The notes under the pieces were generated by a model that was given only the letters and a program-made list of their open reading frames with translations, was not told where the DNA came from and made no database searches. The position numbers were made by a program, and so were the translations under genes. Positions 42,367 through 49,671 of a stretch of 64,000 nt of DNA are shown piece by piece. Position 1 is the stretch's first letter. Each line of letters begins with the position of its first letter. Origin of the DNA: Treponema sp. (GTDB taxonomy: Bacteria > Spirochaetota > Spirochaetia > Treponematales > Treponemataceae); NCBI GenBank assembly GCA_016288205.1, contig JAEEYO010000074.1:27910-91909 (forward strand), written 5' to 3'.

Positions 42367-43332
42367 ATGTTTTTAAGTATAGCAGCTTTTTCCAGCGCCA
42401 TGCTCGGAGCCGTGTCCCAGGGGATTCTCTGGGGAGTGATGGCCCTTGGCGTCTACATTACGTTCAAAATCCTGGATTTCGCCGACATGACGGTTGACGG
42501 AAGCTTCGCACTCGGAGGATGCACCTGCGCGATTCTCATCACAAAAGGCATGAACCCGCTTCTCGCCCTGCTGATTGCATTCCTCATAGGCACAGTCGCC
42601 GGACTGATTACCGGAATCCTGCACACAAAGCTCAAGATACCCGGAATCCTTGCCGGAATCCTGATGATGCTCGCGCTCTACTCCGTCAATCTCCGCATAA
42701 TGGGCGGTCCCAACAAGCCCCTCTCAAGGAGCAGCGTCACGGTCATGAGCAAAATCAACGAAATGCTCAAGCTCAAGGATTTGTTCAAGGACAACGCGAA
42801 TTCCGTCTCAGCACTGATTACCGGAGTCATTTTTGCCATAGCACTCATCATCATACTCTACTGGTTTTTCGGAACCGAGATTGGAAGCGCAATCCGTGCC
42901 ACAGGAAACAACGAGAGCATGAGCCGTGCGCAGGGAGTGAACACCGACACAATGAAGATTCTCGCACTCATGCTGGCAAACGGACTGGTCTCTCTCTCAG
43001 GGGCGCTTGTAATGCAGCAGCAGAGGTTCGGAGACGTGAGCATGGGAATCGGTGCGATCGTAATAGGGCTTGCTTCAATCATAATCGGGGAAGTGGTTCT
43101 CGGAAACCGCAACCGCTTCTGGTACAGTCTTCTCGCGGTAATGCTTGGATCCGTAATCTACCGCCTCATAATCGCCATCGTTCTCCAACTCGGAATGAAG
43201 AGCCAGGACATGAAGCTTCTCACGGCGGTCATAGTCGCGGCATCACTCTCGGTTCCAGTCCTCAAAAAGAATTTCTTCCCGAAAAACAAGGGACGGAAAA
43301 TCACCCGCAGCACAGAAACCAACGGAGACTAA
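42367..43332 (+). CDS. ABC transporter permease (COG4120/TrpY type)
   Basis: 321 residues starting MFLSIAAFSSAMLGAVSQGI; an in-frame start 39 nt upstream would add a non-hydrophobic extension. About eight membrane segments resembling the LivH/BPD-transp-2 family, with TVDGSFALGG and GALVMQQQRFGDVSMGIGAIVIGLASIIIGE. The closest characterised relatives I know are TrpY permeases for aromatic amino acids. The partner ATPase follows 2 nt later. The COG2984-type binding protein expected with it is not in this window. Confidence 0.85.
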   Translation: MFLSIAAFSSAMLGAVSQGILWGVMALGVYITFKILDFADMTVDGSFALGGCTCAILITKGMNPLLALLIAFLIGTVAGLITGILHTKLKIPGILAGILMMLALYSVNLRIMGGPNKPLSRSSVTVMSKINEMLKLKDLFKDNANSVSALITGVIFAIALIIILYWFFGTEIGSAIRATGNNESMSRAQGVNTDTMKILALMLANGLVSLSGALVMQQQRFGDVSMGIGAIVIGLASIIIGEVVLGNRNRFWYSLLAVMLGSVIYRLIIAIVLQLGMKSQDMKLLTAVIVAASLSVPVLKKNFFPKNKGRKITRSTETNGD

Positions 43333-43334
43333 AA

Positions 43335-44129
43335 ATGCTGGAAGTAAGCCATGTATATAAGACATTCAACCCCGGACAGATTACCGAGCGCAGGGCACTC
43401 ACGGACGTAAGCCTGACCCTTGCCCCGGGAGATTTCGTCACGGTAATCGGAGGAAACGGAGCCGGAAAATCCACCCTGCTCAACCTGATTGCGGGAGTAC
43501 ATTCTTGCGACTCAGGAAAAATCATGCTGGACGGAACCGACATAACGAATCAGAAGGAGCACAAGAGAGCCGCGTATCTTGGAAGGGTATTCCAGGATCC
43601 AATGATGGGAACCGCCTCCGCCATGCAGATTGAGGAGAACCTCGCCATGGCATACAGACGCGGAAAAAGAAGGGGACTCGGCTGGGGAATCACGTCGAAG
43701 GAAAGGGCCGCGTACAGGGAAAAACTCAAGCTCCTTGACCTGGGACTTGAGGACCGGATGCAGACAAAGGTGGGACTTCTCTCCGGCGGACAGAGACAGG
43801 CACTCACGCTCCTAATGGCGACGCTCCAAAAACCGAAGCTGCTTTTACTTGACGAGCACACGGCCGCGCTGGACCCGAAGACAGCGAAAAAAGTCCTTGA
43901 TTTGACCGAGCATTTTGTCACCGAGGACTCCCTCACCACATTCATGGTCACGCACAACATGAAGGACGCAATCCGCTACGGAAACCGTCTCATAATGATG
44001 CTCGACGGAAAGATTGTCTATGAGGCAAGCGGAGAGGAAAAGAAAAATCTTAAGGTACAGGATCTGCTTGAGAAATTTCAGGTTGCGGGAGGCGAAGAGT
44101 CCGTGCCCGACAGAATGATTCTGGGCTGA
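43335..44129 (+). CDS. ABC transporter ATPase (COG1101/TrpZ type)
   Basis: 264 residues. Walker A GGNGAGKST (about 38-46), Q-loop VFQDPMMG, signature LLSGGQRQA, Walker B LLLLDEHTAALDP with His in the D-loop region, H-switch VTHNMKDA. The variant DEHTAALDP is typical of COG1101. The start is MLEVSHVYKTFN; the reading frame is open far upstream inside the permease gene but that part is not coding. Works with the permease. 21 nt before prfA. Confidence 0.88.
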   Translation: MLEVSHVYKTFNPGQITERRALTDVSLTLAPGDFVTVIGGNGAGKSTLLNLIAGVHSCDSGKIMLDGTDITNQKEHKRAAYLGRVFQDPMMGTASAMQIEENLAMAYRRGKRRGLGWGITSKERAAYREKLKLLDLGLEDRMQTKVGLLSGGQRQALTLLMATLQKPKLLLLDEHTAALDPKTAKKVLDLTEHFVTEDSLTTFMVTHNMKDAIRYGNRLIMMLDGKIVYEASGEEKKNLKVQDLLEKFQVAGGEESVPDRMILG

Positions 44130-44150
44130 TTTGACGAAACGAGGAAAACT

Positions 44151-45236
44151 ATGGATTTGATAAAGAAACTTGAGGACCTTTCAAAGAGATTCACTGAGGT
44201 GCAGGAGATGACCTCCGATCCGGATTTGGTCAGGGACCAGAAAAAATACAAGGATGTAATGCGCGAGCACCGCTATCTGAGCGAGCTGATGGACCTTTAC
44301 GCCGACTACAAGAAAACGCTCTCCGGGATTGAGGAAGCCACAGTCCTGATTACCGAGGAAGACGACCGAGAGATGAAGGAGATGGCACGCGAGGAACTTA
44401 AGGAGCTTGAGGAAAAGAAGCCCGTGCTTGAGGAGCAGATAAAGCTCAAGCTGATTCCACCGGATCCCCTCGACGAAAAGAACATCATCCTTGAAATCCG
44501 TTCAGCGGCAGGAGGGGACGAGGCAAGTCTCTTTGTGCGCGACCTCTGGGAAATGTACATCCATCTTGCCGAAAGAAAGGGATGGAAAACCGAGACCATG
44601 GAAATGCAGGAAACCGAAGTCGGCGGATTCAACAAGATTGTCACGTCGATCAGCGGAACCTTCGTCTATGGAACCCTGCGCTGGGAATCTGGAGTGCACA
44701 GAGTACAGAGAGTTCCCGCGACGGAATCCCAGGGCAGATTGCAGACTTCAACGGCAACAGTGGCGGTACTTCCCGAAGCCGAGGAGACGGAAATCGACAT
44801 CAAGCCCGAGGACGTGCGCGTGGACGTAATGCGTGCAGGAGGACCCGGCGGACAGTGCGTCAACACAACGGACTCAGCAGTGCGCCTTACCCACATCCCC
44901 ACGGGAATCGTGGTAATCCAGCAGGACGAAAAATCACAGATTAAAAACAAGGCGAAGGCATGGCGCGTTCTCCGCGCAAGACTCTTTGATTTGGAAGAAA
45001 GCAAGAGACAGGCGGAAAGAGCCGACGCAAGAAAAAGCATGGTCGGAAGCGGCGCAAGAAGTGAAAAAATCCGCACGTACAATTTCCCGCAGGACAGAGT
45101 TACTGACCACCGCATCAACTTGAGCCTCCACAACCTCCCCTCCTTTATGATGGGAAACATGGATGAAATGCTCGATGCCCTGAACGTCTACGCAAAGGAA
45201 GAACAGTTCAAGGATGTCTCTGACCTTGAGGGATAG
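44151..45236 (+). CDS. prfA: Peptide chain release factor 1
   Basis: 361 residues. Recognises UAA/UAG. Catalytic GGQ in GGPGGQCVNTTDSAV (about 231-233) and the RF1-type codon-reading motif PAT in RVPATESQG (about 190). The gene is followed 1 nt later by prmC, which methylates the GGQ glutamine. GAGG precedes the ATG. Confidence 0.97.
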   Translation: MDLIKKLEDLSKRFTEVQEMTSDPDLVRDQKKYKDVMREHRYLSELMDLYADYKKTLSGIEEATVLITEEDDREMKEMAREELKELEEKKPVLEEQIKLKLIPPDPLDEKNIILEIRSAAGGDEASLFVRDLWEMYIHLAERKGWKTETMEMQETEVGGFNKIVTSISGTFVYGTLRWESGVHRVQRVPATESQGRLQTSTATVAVLPEAEETEIDIKPEDVRVDVMRAGGPGGQCVNTTDSAVRLTHIPTGIVVIQQDEKSQIKNKAKAWRVLRARLFDLEESKRQAERADARKSMVGSGARSEKIRTYNFPQDRVTDHRINLSLHNLPSFMMGNMDEMLDALNVYAKEEQFKDVSDLEG

Positions 45237-45237
45237 G

Positions 45238-46155
45238 ATGAACCTTTCCCAGGCAAGAAAACTCGGCAGGAAGCTGCTCGTCGAAAGCCCCACCCCGGAG
45301 CTTGACACTGACTGCATCCTGCAGGACATCCTGAAATGCGACAGAACCTTCCTTCTCTTCCACGGAGAGAGAGAGCTCACCCAAGGCGAGGAGGAGGACT
45401 TCAATGAAAAAATCACGCGGCGAAAGACAGGGCTCCCGGTAGCGTACATCACGGGCCACAAGGAATTCTACGGCTTCGATTTTTTAGTCACACCCAGCGT
45501 CCTGATTCCAAAGCCCGACACCGAGCTGCTGGTTGAAAACGCGCTTGAGGCAATAAAAAAAATCCGCGACGAAAATCCCGGCGGAACAATCGCGATCTGC
45601 GACATTTGTACAGGAAGCGGCTGCGTGGGACTTTCCATCCTCAAGACACTGATTGAAAATCTTCCCGAAAAAAAATCAGATGACACTAGCATCCCATCGC
45701 TCACACTCTCAGACATCAGCCCGGACGCGCTTGAGATTGCGGAAAAAAACATCTCGCACCTCGGACTTGACGCATACAGAGACCGCATAAAAACCACGCT
45801 TGGAAATCTTTTTGAAAACACCCCCGGCCCATACAACCTGATTGTGTCAAACCCGCCCTACATCCCGGCAAAGGAGGCACGGGAGCTTCTGACCGACGGA
45901 CGCAGCGAACCGATTCTTGCACTGGACGGCGACACGATGGAAAAAGAGAATCCCCAGGGCGACGGACTTTCCATAATGCGGCAACTGGTTCCACAGGCAT
46001 ACGAGCGGCTCACCCCCGGCGGCATCCTGATTGTGGAGTCCGGTGAGTACAACGCAGAGAAAACCCGCAACATTTTCCTTTCCACAGGATTCCACGACGT
46101 AAAACTCACGAGCGACCTTGCCGGTCTTCTCCGAAACACCAGCGGCAGAAAGTAA
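45238..46155 (+). CDS. prmC: Release-factor glutamine methyltransferase
   Basis: 305 residues from the ATG 1 nt after the prfA stop; an earlier in-frame ATG inside prfA is not used. N-terminal helical domain, then the methyltransferase: ITGHKEFYGFDFLVTPSVLI, DICTGSGCVGLSIL (SAM site) and SNPPYIP (about 203-209), the NPPY motif for glutamine. Methylates the GGQ of RF1/RF2. Confidence 0.96.
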   Translation: MNLSQARKLGRKLLVESPTPELDTDCILQDILKCDRTFLLFHGERELTQGEEEDFNEKITRRKTGLPVAYITGHKEFYGFDFLVTPSVLIPKPDTELLVENALEAIKKIRDENPGGTIAICDICTGSGCVGLSILKTLIENLPEKKSDDTSIPSLTLSDISPDALEIAEKNISHLGLDAYRDRIKTTLGNLFENTPGPYNLIVSNPPYIPAKEARELLTDGRSEPILALDGDTMEKENPQGDGLSIMRQLVPQAYERLTPGGILIVESGEYNAEKTRNIFLSTGFHDVKLTSDLAGLLRNTSGRK

Positions 46156-46178
46156 GGTGCAAGGACGGAAAAAAACAT

Positions 46179-47609
46179 TCAGGACAAAAACAAATCATCA
46201 AGGACAAGCTGCCGGTTCACTTTGCTGGAATACATATTTTTTTTCACGCCGTAAGTCGTAATAAAAGTCAGCTGCAAGGTTTTCCGCGTGCCAGTGTCTT
46301 TTCGGAATGACTCAACTTTATTCATAAGCTTTCTGTCATATTCCTTGTCAATCTCAAATTCCGTCTCTGAAAATTTCATCTCGCAAAGATTTATGATCCG
46401 GTCATCCCTGTCTATTATCATGTCAATCTGTGCCCCGTCCTGATTCTCATCGCCGCTTATGAACCAAGATGATTCCTGGGTCATAACTCCCGATATTCCA
46501 AGCCCGCTTTTGATTTGCCTGATGTGATCCTTGCACAGCTGCTCGAAAGTAAATCCTGACCAAGCGTACCTCGCGGAACTTTTCAGTCCGTGACTCCAGA
46601 ACGCCTCGTCCTTCCCGACTTTATCCTTCAGGAATTTATAATAGAACATCGTATAGTAATCCGCAAGCTGATACAGGGTCTTAGTTTTCTTTCCGCCATA
46701 AAACTGATACTCGCGGACAAATCCAGAGCTCACAAGATTTTTCAAAACAGTCGAAAAAAGTCCGTTCGCAGAAAGTTTCGTCTCCTCCAGAATCTCCTTT
46801 TTCGTAAGTCCGATTGTCTTCCGGCTCAAGGCTTCCACCACCCTTATGTGCTGCTCGCTGTTGCTGAACAAAGTTTTATAAAGATGATCGAACTCATCCC
46901 AAAGCACCGCCCTTTTTTTGAAAAAGAGATTGTCTATGTTCCGAGCGTAATCAAGCTCATCATCAAGCTGACTCAGATAAAACGGAATCCCGCCCATAAT
47001 CATGTAGCACTCCACAATATCCCGACGTTCCCATGTTATGTTCCGAGAGCGCAAATAATCCTCCGTCTCACGCAAAGTAAACGGCTCAAGATATATCCTG
47101 CATGTCTGCCTGTTGAACAAGCCGCCCTTGTTGCGGTCAAGATTTTCCACCATCCACGAAGTCGCCGAGCCACAGATTACGAAGACAAGATTATCCTGTG
47201 TGGAGCCCCAGTCATTCCAGAACCACTCAAACGCAGGGAGGAAATCCGATTTCGCCGTATCGAGCCACGGAAACTCATCAAAAAAAACGACGTGCTTTTC
47301 ATCCGCCGGCAAAGAGCCAAGATATTTTTTCAGAAGCTGAAAGGCATCCATCCAGTCCGCCGGATTCTCATTCACCCTTCCGGTCTGCGAATTGAGCTCA
47401 ATCATAAAGGCCCTCAGCTGCGATTCCTTCGGCTCGTCATAAAGCCCCGTAATCTTGAAGTCGAAGCGTCCGTTAAAGAACTGATTGATTAAAAAAGTCT
47501 TGCCGACCCGCCGCCGTCCATAAACAATCACGAGCTGCGCGGAATCCTCTTCCATACATCTTTCAAGCCGGGCACATTCAGATTTTCTGCCTATAATCTT
47601 CTTGTTCAT
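46179..47609 (-). CDS. AAA+ ATPase with C-terminal nuclease-like domain (DUF234 type)
   Basis: 476 residues. Walker A GRRRVGKT (about 31-38), Walker B VVFFDEFPWLD (about 107-117), a sensor region VICGSATSWM, a winged-helix part (LTKKEILEETKLSANGLFSTVL), then a PD-(D/E)XK-like end with QIDMII and CEMKF (about 395-410). This matches archaeal-type ATPases of the DUF234 group. They are commonly mobile and of unknown role. Leaderless promoter inside a set of inverted repeats. Divergent from a second ATPase-nuclease gene. Confidence 0.88.
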   Translation of the reverse strand: MNKKIIGRKSECARLERCMEEDSAQLVIVYGRRRVGKTFLINQFFNGRFDFKITGLYDEPKESQLRAFMIELNSQTGRVNENPADWMDAFQLLKKYLGSLPADEKHVVFFDEFPWLDTAKSDFLPAFEWFWNDWGSTQDNLVFVICGSATSWMVENLDRNKGGLFNRQTCRIYLEPFTLRETEDYLRSRNITWERRDIVECYMIMGGIPFYLSQLDDELDYARNIDNLFFKKRAVLWDEFDHLYKTLFSNSEQHIRVVEALSRKTIGLTKKEILEETKLSANGLFSTVLKNLVSSGFVREYQFYGGKKTKTLYQLADYYTMFYYKFLKDKVGKDEAFWSHGLKSSARYAWSGFTFEQLCKDHIRQIKSGLGISGVMTQESSWFISGDENQDGAQIDMIIDRDDRIINLCEMKFSETEFEIDKEYDRKLMNKVESFRKDTGTRKTLQLTFITTYGVKKNMYSSKVNRQLVLDDLFLS

Positions 47610-47823
47610 GCCTACATTCTACCTAGTTTTAGACACAAAATCAACTATTTTCTGTCTAAATTCGCATAAATTCCTTGATTTTAGACACACTTTCACCTAT
47701 TTTCTGTCTAAAATTATCTCATTTTGCGCCAGACCCGAAAAAGTGTAAGACCAGACCGATTTCAGCCCCGAAAAAATGTAAAATTCACTTGATTTCAGGC
47801 CCGAAAAAATGTAAAATGTGATT
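47610..47823. promoter_or_regulatory. Bidirectional control region with inverted and direct repeats
   Basis: Two copies of an inverted repeat, arms TTTAGACA and TGTCTAAA 17 bp apart, lie at 47628-47660 and 47680-47712 (period 52 bp). Next to them three 20-bp direct repeats of the form CAGNCCCGAAAAAATGTAAA start at 47730, 47763 and 47796 (period 33 bp). The minus promoter (TTGATT 47639-47644, TAGAAT 47616-47621) lies in the first inverted repeat. The plus promoter (TTGATT 47789-47794, TAAAAT 47812-47817) lies in the last direct repeat. Both have 17-bp spacers and end 6 nt before an ATG. Confidence 0.85.
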
Positions 47824-49113
47824 ATGGAACGCTTTGCTACGGAAGACTTGAAAAAATGGAAGGAAAAGCCCAACAGAAAGCCTCTTGTCATCATGGGGGC
47901 GCGTCAGGTAGGCAAAACCTGGCTGATGAAAGAGTTCGGAGCAAAATTCTACAAGAAAACGGCATACATTTCCTTTTACAATAACTCTGAGCTGAAAAAA
48001 GTCTTTGACGCTGATTACGACATAAAGCGGATTTTATCATTCCTTAACATTGAGGCAGGCTTTCCGATCACACCGGGAGACACACTGATTATTTTTGATG
48101 AGGTTCAGAACGCCCCAAAAGCCTTTGAGTCATTAAAATATTTTTGCGAGGAAGCACCGGAATACCACATAATCGCGGCGGGCTCGCTCCTCGGCGTGGC
48201 ATTGCACGAGGGAGTTTCTTATCCCGTAGGCAAAGTTGATCTTTTGAATCTTTATCCGCTGAGCTTCAGGGAATATCTATGTGCGGTCGGACAGAAGGCA
48301 CTTGCAGACGCGCTTCTCACAAGGGATTACTCGCTGATTGACGCCTTCGCGGAAAAATACATCTATCACCTTAAGAATTATTATTATGTCGGTGGAATGC
48401 CGGAGGCCGTCGAGATGTTCCGTCTACACACTGATTACAATGAGGTGCGTGAGATACAGAACACAATACTCGCGCAATACAAGGGTGATTTTGGAAAACA
48501 CGCTGGAGCAAATGAGCTTCCCAAAATAAATATGGTCTGGGAATCAATTCCGATGCAGCTCGCCAAGGAAAACAAAAAGTTCTTCTTCGGGAAAATCAAG
48601 GAGGGAGCACGCAGCAAGGATTTCGAAACGGCCATACAATGGCTTACGGATTGCGGTCTTGTCTACAAGGTCAACCGGGTCTCGGAGCCTCATGTTCCGC
48701 TTTCCGCATACAAGGATTTTTCAGCATATAAGCTTTTCACCCTGGATGTCGGCCTTCTGGGAGCGATGAGCGAGCTTGATGCGAAATCAATAATAAACGG
48801 CAATTCCCTGTTCGTCGAATTCAAAGGGGCACTCACCGAGCAGTACGTCTTGCAGCAGATAAAGTGTGACTCCTCTTACACCCCCTATTATTACGGAAGC
48901 GAAAAAGCCACATTCGAGCAGGATTTCCTGATCCAAAAGGACATGGGCATAGTCCCGATAGAAGTCAAGGCAGAAACAAACGTCCGTTCCCAGAGCCTCA
49001 AGGCATTCCATGAAAAATACAAGCCCGATCTTTCGGTCAGATTTTCACTTCTGCCATATTGCGACCAGGGCTGGATGATAAATATACCGCTTTACGCTGT
49101 GTGCAACCTTTAG
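47824..49113 (+). CDS. AAA+ ATPase with DUF4143 nuclease-like domain
   Basis: 429 residues from ATG 47824; a GTG 6 nt upstream is the alternative. Walker A GARQVGKT (about 25-32), Walker B LIIFDEVQ, AAGSLLGVAL sensor, then the DUF4143 C-terminal part with a PD-(D/E)XK pattern: VEFKGALTEQYVLQQI, EQDFLI, VPIEVKAE (about 377-384). A large family of unknown function, sometimes linked to defence or chromosomal islands. Leaderless. Head-to-head with an ATPase-nuclease gene of another family. Confidence 0.9.
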   Translation: MERFATEDLKKWKEKPNRKPLVIMGARQVGKTWLMKEFGAKFYKKTAYISFYNNSELKKVFDADYDIKRILSFLNIEAGFPITPGDTLIIFDEVQNAPKAFESLKYFCEEAPEYHIIAAGSLLGVALHEGVSYPVGKVDLLNLYPLSFREYLCAVGQKALADALLTRDYSLIDAFAEKYIYHLKNYYYVGGMPEAVEMFRLHTDYNEVREIQNTILAQYKGDFGKHAGANELPKINMVWESIPMQLAKENKKFFFGKIKEGARSKDFETAIQWLTDCGLVYKVNRVSEPHVPLSAYKDFSAYKLFTLDVGLLGAMSELDAKSIINGNSLFVEFKGALTEQYVLQQIKCDSSYTPYYYGSEKATFEQDFLIQKDMGIVPIEVKAETNVRSQSLKAFHEKYKPDLSVRFSLLPYCDQGWMINIPLYAVCNL

Positions 49114-49120
49114 GATGTGT

Positions 49121-49252
49121 CTACGACATGATGCCCATCGCCTGGAACACACGGTAACAGTATTCCCACGAGAAGGCCGCCGAGGGATGATGATAAACAG
49201 GGGTCGCGATTACGGAATGTCCATTGGCGAGGGTATAGGCTCCGTCCATATT
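49121..49252 (-). pseudogene. C-terminal remnant of an unidentified gene
   Basis: The minus strand between the ATPase gene and the PDZ-like gene reads MDGAYTLANGHSVIATPVYH then HPSAAFSWEYCYRVFQAMGI before a TAG, about 44 residues of protein-like sequence. No ribosome site, and the frame closes just upstream. The HPSA motif recalls the end of uracil-DNA-glycosylase-superfamily proteins, but this is weak. Its base composition is higher in GC than the genes to its right, so it may mark an island edge. Confidence 0.5.
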
Positions 49253-49269
49253 CTTTCTATAAATTTTTT

Positions 49270-49671
49270 TTATTTCCTATTTTTCTCCCATTCCTTATCA
49301 ATCATTTTCAATTCATCCTCATCCCATTCAACAGGAACATCAATCGTAAGAGTTTGGGCATTCTTTCCTTTTCCACGCACTATTGTAAAACGCAGTGTCA
49401 TTGAAGCTTCTATAGTGTCTATGACGAGCAACTGATAGCTCAATAATGAACGACTGAAACCCTCAATATTTTTTCCTCTACAATCAAACAATTTTATTTC
49501 TTCTATTTCATCATCCTTTTTTAGGCCAGATTTTTCAAAAATAGAATTTTTCTTGGCAAATGAAGTTATAATAGTTTTTAGCCCCTTCTCTTTTGTTTGC
49601 AAAATACAATTATAACCTTTGCCCTTTTTATACATAGTATTTGTATGAAGTCTTCCTTGCTTAAAAAGCAT
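49270..49671 (-). CDS. Small PDZ-like protein
   Basis: 133 residues. The stretch SFAKKNSIFEKSGLKKDDEI (about 37-56) followed by RFTIVRGKGKNAQTLTIDVPV has the shape of a PDZ domain: carboxylate-loop strand, Gly-Leu-Lys-Lys-Gly/Asp-Asp-Glu-Ile and the final strands. No signal peptide. It overlaps the end of the upstream gene by 11 nt and is probably coupled. AT-rich like its upstream neighbours. Could interact with the secreted repeat protein, but without an export signal that is doubtful. Confidence 0.6.
   Translation of the reverse strand: MLFKQGRLHTNTMYKKGKGYNCILQTKEKGLKTIITSFAKKNSIFEKSGLKKDDEIEEIKLFDCRGKNIEGFSRSLLSYQLLVIDTIEASMTLRFTIVRGKGKNAQTLTIDVPVEWDEDELKMIDKEWEKNRK

Noticed and set aside
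42519..43334. Long open frame running through the permease gene into the ABC ATPase gene
   Set aside because: The upstream 272 codons are a shifted reading of the permease gene (Arg/His-rich, no domain). The ATPase starts at 43335.
47628..47815. CRISPR array
   Set aside because: Only two and three repeat copies, the spacers are alike, and the repeats contain promoters; there are no cas genes.
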